DNA of 64,000 nt from Virgibacillus_R byunsanensis (GTDB lineage: Bacteria; Bacillota; Bacilli; Bacillales; Amphibacillaceae), in NCBI RefSeq assembly GCF_042675965.1, contig NZ_JBHTKJ010000046.1, positions 1 through 64,000 on the forward strand. The letters are read 5' to 3'. The translations under genes and the position numbers were made by a program. Below the pieces are notes generated by a model. It saw only the letters and a program-made list of their open reading frames with translations. It was not told where the DNA came from and did not search any database. Shown in pieces: positions 61,559 through 64,000 of this stretch (its first letter is position 1; each line of letters begins with the position of its first letter).

Positions 61559-62482
61559 ATGAAAAAAATAACGGCCTTTATTTTTATCGTTCTGTTGATG
61601 TTAGTAGCGTGCAGTGATGATAGTTCAAGTAAGGATGACGACCTGGACAACGCGACGAATACAGTAGAAGATCAAGAAAACAAAGTCAGTGAAGATAATG
61701 CAGAAAACAAAGATAAGGCTGCTAAAGAGGATACAGGGGAAGAAAGTAAATCGGTGGATGCGATAGGATCTGATGCCGAACAACTATTAATTAAATCAGC
61801 AGAGGCTATGGCTGGCTTATCCAGCTTTCGAGCAAAAGGGCAATATATCGATGACAGCACCATCAATGGCCAGAATGATCGAGCAGAGACCAGCTTAGCC
61901 ATAGAAATGGTTTTAACTGAATCAATTACTACTATGCATGCGCTATCGAATACCGTTACTAACACAGGTACAGGTGGAGAGATGGAAATGTACTTGGCCG
62001 AAGAAAACATGTATATAAAATCTCCAGATGAAGCGCAATGGTTTTCTATGGCAACCAACACAGACAGCGGAGAAATGTATGATATGTTTACCGTTCTTCA
62101 AGCCGACCAACTTGAAGAATACATCACCGAAAGTAATGCTTTTGAGGTTACCGATAATGGAGATCATTATGTTCTTTCCTTTACAGGTAATGATGAACAA
62201 TATAAATCTGTCGTAATGGGGGCAAGTATTGCTGTTGTGAGTGACGTATTTAAGGAACACTATGAAAATATGAAAGTTAGCGGGACATACAACATCATGA
62301 TCGATAAAGAAACGTATTATATGGTTGGTTACGACCTTGAATACGAATCCACAACTACCGGAGAAATGGGTGATATGGAATCCTACCATAAAGCAACCTA
62401 CACACTAAGTGACTATAATGCTTACGATGAAATTACGGTACCCGAAGAAATTGTGGAAGAAGCCATTTCAATCGGAAACTAA
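61559..62482 (+). CDS. Lipoprotein, DUF6612-like (LppX/LolA-like fold)
   Basis: A 307-residue lipoprotein with signal FIFIVLLMLVAC and an acidic linker of about 50 residues rich in Asp, Glu and Lys. The domain starts EQLLIKSAEAMAGLSSFRAKGQY and resembles DUF6612-type or LppX/LolA-like lipid-carrier folds of Gram-positive lipoproteins (MYLAEENMYIKSPDEAQWFSM). AAGAGGTG precedes the ATG. A decayed copy lies immediately upstream. Function unknown. Confidence 0.8.
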   Translation: MKKITAFIFIVLLMLVACSDDSSSKDDDLDNATNTVEDQENKVSEDNAENKDKAAKEDTGEESKSVDAIGSDAEQLLIKSAEAMAGLSSFRAKGQYIDDSTINGQNDRAETSLAIEMVLTESITTMHALSNTVTNTGTGGEMEMYLAEENMYIKSPDEAQWFSMATNTDSGEMYDMFTVLQADQLEEYITESNAFEVTDNGDHYVLSFTGNDEQYKSVVMGASIAVVSDVFKEHYENMKVSGTYNIMIDKETYYMVGYDLEYESTTTGEMGDMESYHKATYTLSDYNAYDEITVPEEIVEEAISIGN

Positions 62483-62491
62483 AAAAAGACC

Positions 62492-62528
62492 AAACAAGCA
62501 ACCATCTGTAGCATGGATGCTTGTTTTT
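62492..62528. terminator. Terminator between the lipoprotein and DUF2164 genes
   Basis: ACAAGCA (62494-62500) pairs with TGCTTGT (62518-62524), with an inner CCA/TGG, followed by TTTT. Confidence 0.7.
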
Positions 62529-62555
62529 ATGTAAGATAAGCTATTGATTAACCGC

Positions 62556-62783
62556 TTATTTCATAATTCCGAACATGTCATCCACTTTTTCTGTCATTAA
62601 TGCATGACCGTCTTCAATTCCGATATTATAAAACGTTGGGGCCAACTTCTCCATAAAAAACTCTAAAATTAACACTGCAGCAAGGTCACCAATTTTCTCG
62701 TCACGTTCTTGTTCAAAATACACTTTAATCGTTTCAACCAAACTTTCTTTCTTGTCTGTAGATAGTTCGAATTTCGGTTTCAT
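62556..62783 (-). CDS. DUF2164 family protein
   Basis: A 75-residue cytosolic protein (LSTDKKESLVETIKVYFEQE ... IGDLAAVLILEFFMEKLAP) of the DUF2164 family found across Firmicutes and Proteobacteria. Function unknown. Monocistronic; GGGGAG lies before the ATG. Confidence 0.85.
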   Translation of the reverse strand: MKPKFELSTDKKESLVETIKVYFEQERDEKIGDLAAVLILEFFMEKLAPTFYNIGIEDGHALMTEKVDDMFGIMK

Positions 62784-62813
62784 GAGCCTATCTCCCCTTT
62801 TACTCTGACTAAC

Positions 62814-62845
62814 AAAAGTGCAAATTCACGTGAATTTGCACTTTT
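62814..62845 (-). terminator. 32-bp perfect palindrome, terminator of the SIS gene
   Basis: AAAAGTGCAAATTCAC and its exact complement meet at a central CACGTG. It lies 50 bp past the SIS stop codon and gives a T run on either strand. Confidence 0.8.
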
Positions 62846-62895
62846 TCTACATTAAATATATGGTATGTGAGCTATTTCCGCAACCGATGAAGAAT

Positions 62896-63624
62896 TTAAA
62901 GCTTTACTCTATCTCGGTACTTTTCAATCAGCTGTTGGTTATGCTCATCTGCACCTTCTATATTTCCACTCAAAAATACGGGTGGATCAAAATTATTTTC
63001 AGCCATTATAGCAATTGATTCAGCAAGAATAGCATTTAATATTGTTGACCCAATTACGGTTGAACTCGGTGAAAAACTAACTTTAACATTTTCATGCGTC
63101 AACAAAGCATCCCCAATTGGTGCATGATTATCAATCACAAGGTCAACTGCCTCATACAGATGCTTGCCATTATGGTGACGTGATGGTTGACTTGATGAAT
63201 ACTCAATAGAAGTCATCCCAATAACAAAAGCACCTTTTTTCTTTGCAATTTCAGCAACATCTACTGGAACTGGATTACGCCCAGAAGTGGAAATAACAAA
63301 AATCACATCACCTTGGCGAATATCCTGATCATCCATAAATGTTTTGGCATAATCGTTTTTACGCTCAAACTGAGATGATCGTACAGCACCCTCATGCAAC
63401 ATCAATGGTTCATGTAAAATGGGATGAATCGGAACCAGTCCACCTGCACGATAATAAACTTCTTCGGTTAGTATGTGGGAGTGCCCGCATCCAAATAAAT
63501 GAATTACTCCATCACTTTGTATGGCTTCAGCAACTTTTTGTGCAGCTTGGTTCATAACGTCATGTTCTTCTTTTTCAACGACTGCTAACAAATCATTAAT
63601 TTTATTCATATATTGATTGATCAT
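62896..63624 (-). CDS. SIS-domain phosphosugar-binding protein (UPF0309 type)
   Basis: A 242-residue protein with one SIS domain. GVIHLFGCGHSHILTEEVYYRAGG near residues 39-62 and VISTSGRNPVPVDVAEIAKK near 108-127 match UPF0309/YckP-like putative sugar isomerases. Its start overlaps the aldolase stop (TGATG), so both are coupled. With the KDGP aldolase it probably serves a glucosaminate- or amino-sugar-acid pathway; the reaction is unknown. Confidence 0.82.
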   Translation of the reverse strand: MINQYMNKINDLLAVVEKEEHDVMNQAAQKVAEAIQSDGVIHLFGCGHSHILTEEVYYRAGGLVPIHPILHEPLMLHEGAVRSSQFERKNDYAKTFMDDQDIRQGDVIFVISTSGRNPVPVDVAEIAKKKGAFVIGMTSIEYSSSQPSRHHNGKHLYEAVDLVIDNHAPIGDALLTHENVKVSFSPSSTVIGSTILNAILAESIAIMAENNFDPPVFLSGNIEGADEHNQQLIEKYRDRVKL

Positions 63625-64000
63625 CAGTAACCCTCCAACGCGTTTAAGATTTCATTTACTTTAGATGGTATGGTTAAACCAGTATGTTTATCAATTGTCG
63701 AACCAAATATATGTGGCATAAAAAACTCAATATCAATTTCTTTAACGCTGTCAATCATTTGTTTAATATTGCTAGCATCAATTCCACCCGCAGGTTCAAT
63801 ACCACGAATTCCCTCTGCAGCTGCTTTTTCTGTTAGGTATATTAGTTCCTCCAAATGAAACCTTCCTTTTACAGGCATCATTTTTATACTCTCGATCCCC
63901 AAGGCCACAGCTATTTCTAAAAACTCCTCCACTGGCATTACTGCTCCTGAGATCAACTGGATCTTCCCTACTTCTCCTGATGGCTTCACAAGCGCGTTTA
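63624..64000 (-). CDS. KDGP aldolase (DgaF-like), 5' end outside the window
   Basis: The C-terminal 124 or so residues are visible (NALVKPSGEVGKIQLISGAV, MPVKGRFHLEELIYL, GIRGIEPAGGIDASNI, FFMPHIFGSTIDKHTG). The frame stays open to the window edge, so the start is missing; the GTG at 63989 is not the start. This matches the family of 2-keto-3-deoxy-gluconate-phosphate aldolases exemplified by DgaF, which yield pyruvate and glyceraldehyde-3-phosphate. It overlaps the SIS gene by one base. Confidence 0.8.
   Translation of the reverse strand, partial: NALVKPSGEVGKIQLISGAVMPVEEFLEIAVALGIESIKMMPVKGRFHLEELIYLTEKAAAEGIRGIEPAGGIDASNIKQMIDSVKEIDIEFFMPHIFGSTIDKHTGLTIPSKVNEILNALEGY

Overview
The window looks like a chromosomal segment of a low-GC, Gram-positive, spore-former-type Bacillaceae (Virgibacillus/Oceanobacillus/Lentibacillus-like). 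Supporting signs are AGGAGG-type ribosome binding sites, sigma-A promoters of the TTGACA-17-TATAAT kind, a CcpA cre site, a PhoP box, a Fur box, a YtaF-type protein, lipoproteins with very acidic Asp/Glu-rich linkers and an NhaC antiporter (salt or alkali adaptation). This assignment is inference from gene content; I saw no rRNA, tRNA or CRISPR array.

Region 1 (0.6-19.3 kb) is a cell-wall (muropeptide) salvage locus. Secreted NagZ and NamZ (+ strand) trim GlcNAc and MurNAc from peptidoglycan fragments. Convergent to them is a long leftward gene train: an RpiR regulator, a cytosolic serine beta-lactamase-fold enzyme, an OppA-B-C-D-F-type peptide importer with anhydro-MurNAc kinase AnmK embedded in it, a BadF/BadG-type amino-sugar kinase, a second RpiR regulator, MurQ etherase and a three-gene sugar ABC importer without its own ATPase. 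No PTS gene is present here, so MurNAc is probably imported unphosphorylated and phosphorylated inside. Two promoters in the train share a motif just downstream of the -10 box, and the murQ promoter carries a cre site.

Region 2 (19.4-21.7 kb) holds a lipoprotein, an iron-regulated-looking flavodoxin and a C39-like peptidase. Region 3 (22-31.8 kb) is a maltodextrin locus: MalE-MalF-MalG, a GH31 alpha-glucosidase and a LacI regulator leftward, a GH13 neopullulanase-type enzyme rightward, and a decayed oligo-1,6-glucosidase. Region 4 (32-49 kb) is mixed housekeeping: a YyaL-like protein, ferredoxin, CHY zinc finger protein, an ATPase-LuxR regulator, a berberine-bridge-type oxidase, NhaC, TopB, YtaF, PstB-PhoU behind a Pho box, an auxin-efflux-carrier-family permease and an SGNH hydrolase. 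Region 5 (49.4-54 kb) is acyl-CoA/TetR genes followed by a cluster of pseudogenes, including an isoaspartyl dipeptidase broken into two oppositely oriented pieces. Region 6 (54-59 kb) is a compact amino-acid locus (PucR/CdaR-type regulator, FAD amino-acid oxidase, ornithine-cyclodeaminase/ketimine-reductase homologue, sodium:proline-type symporter), a plausible D-proline-to-L-proline route. Region 7 (59.2-64 kb) has a structured leader RNA with terminator in front of an S1-domain protein, a decayed and an intact copy of a lipoprotein, DUF2164, and the end of a SIS/KDGP-aldolase operon.

Intergenic space is rich in dispersed repeats: a family with recognisable ends present about six times, three copies of a GCGGAATAA array of about 21-bp period (one carrying with it the 3' end of the C39 peptidase gene), a different 21-bp array after the sugar permease gene, and GC-rich elements near 0.4 and 59.4 kb.
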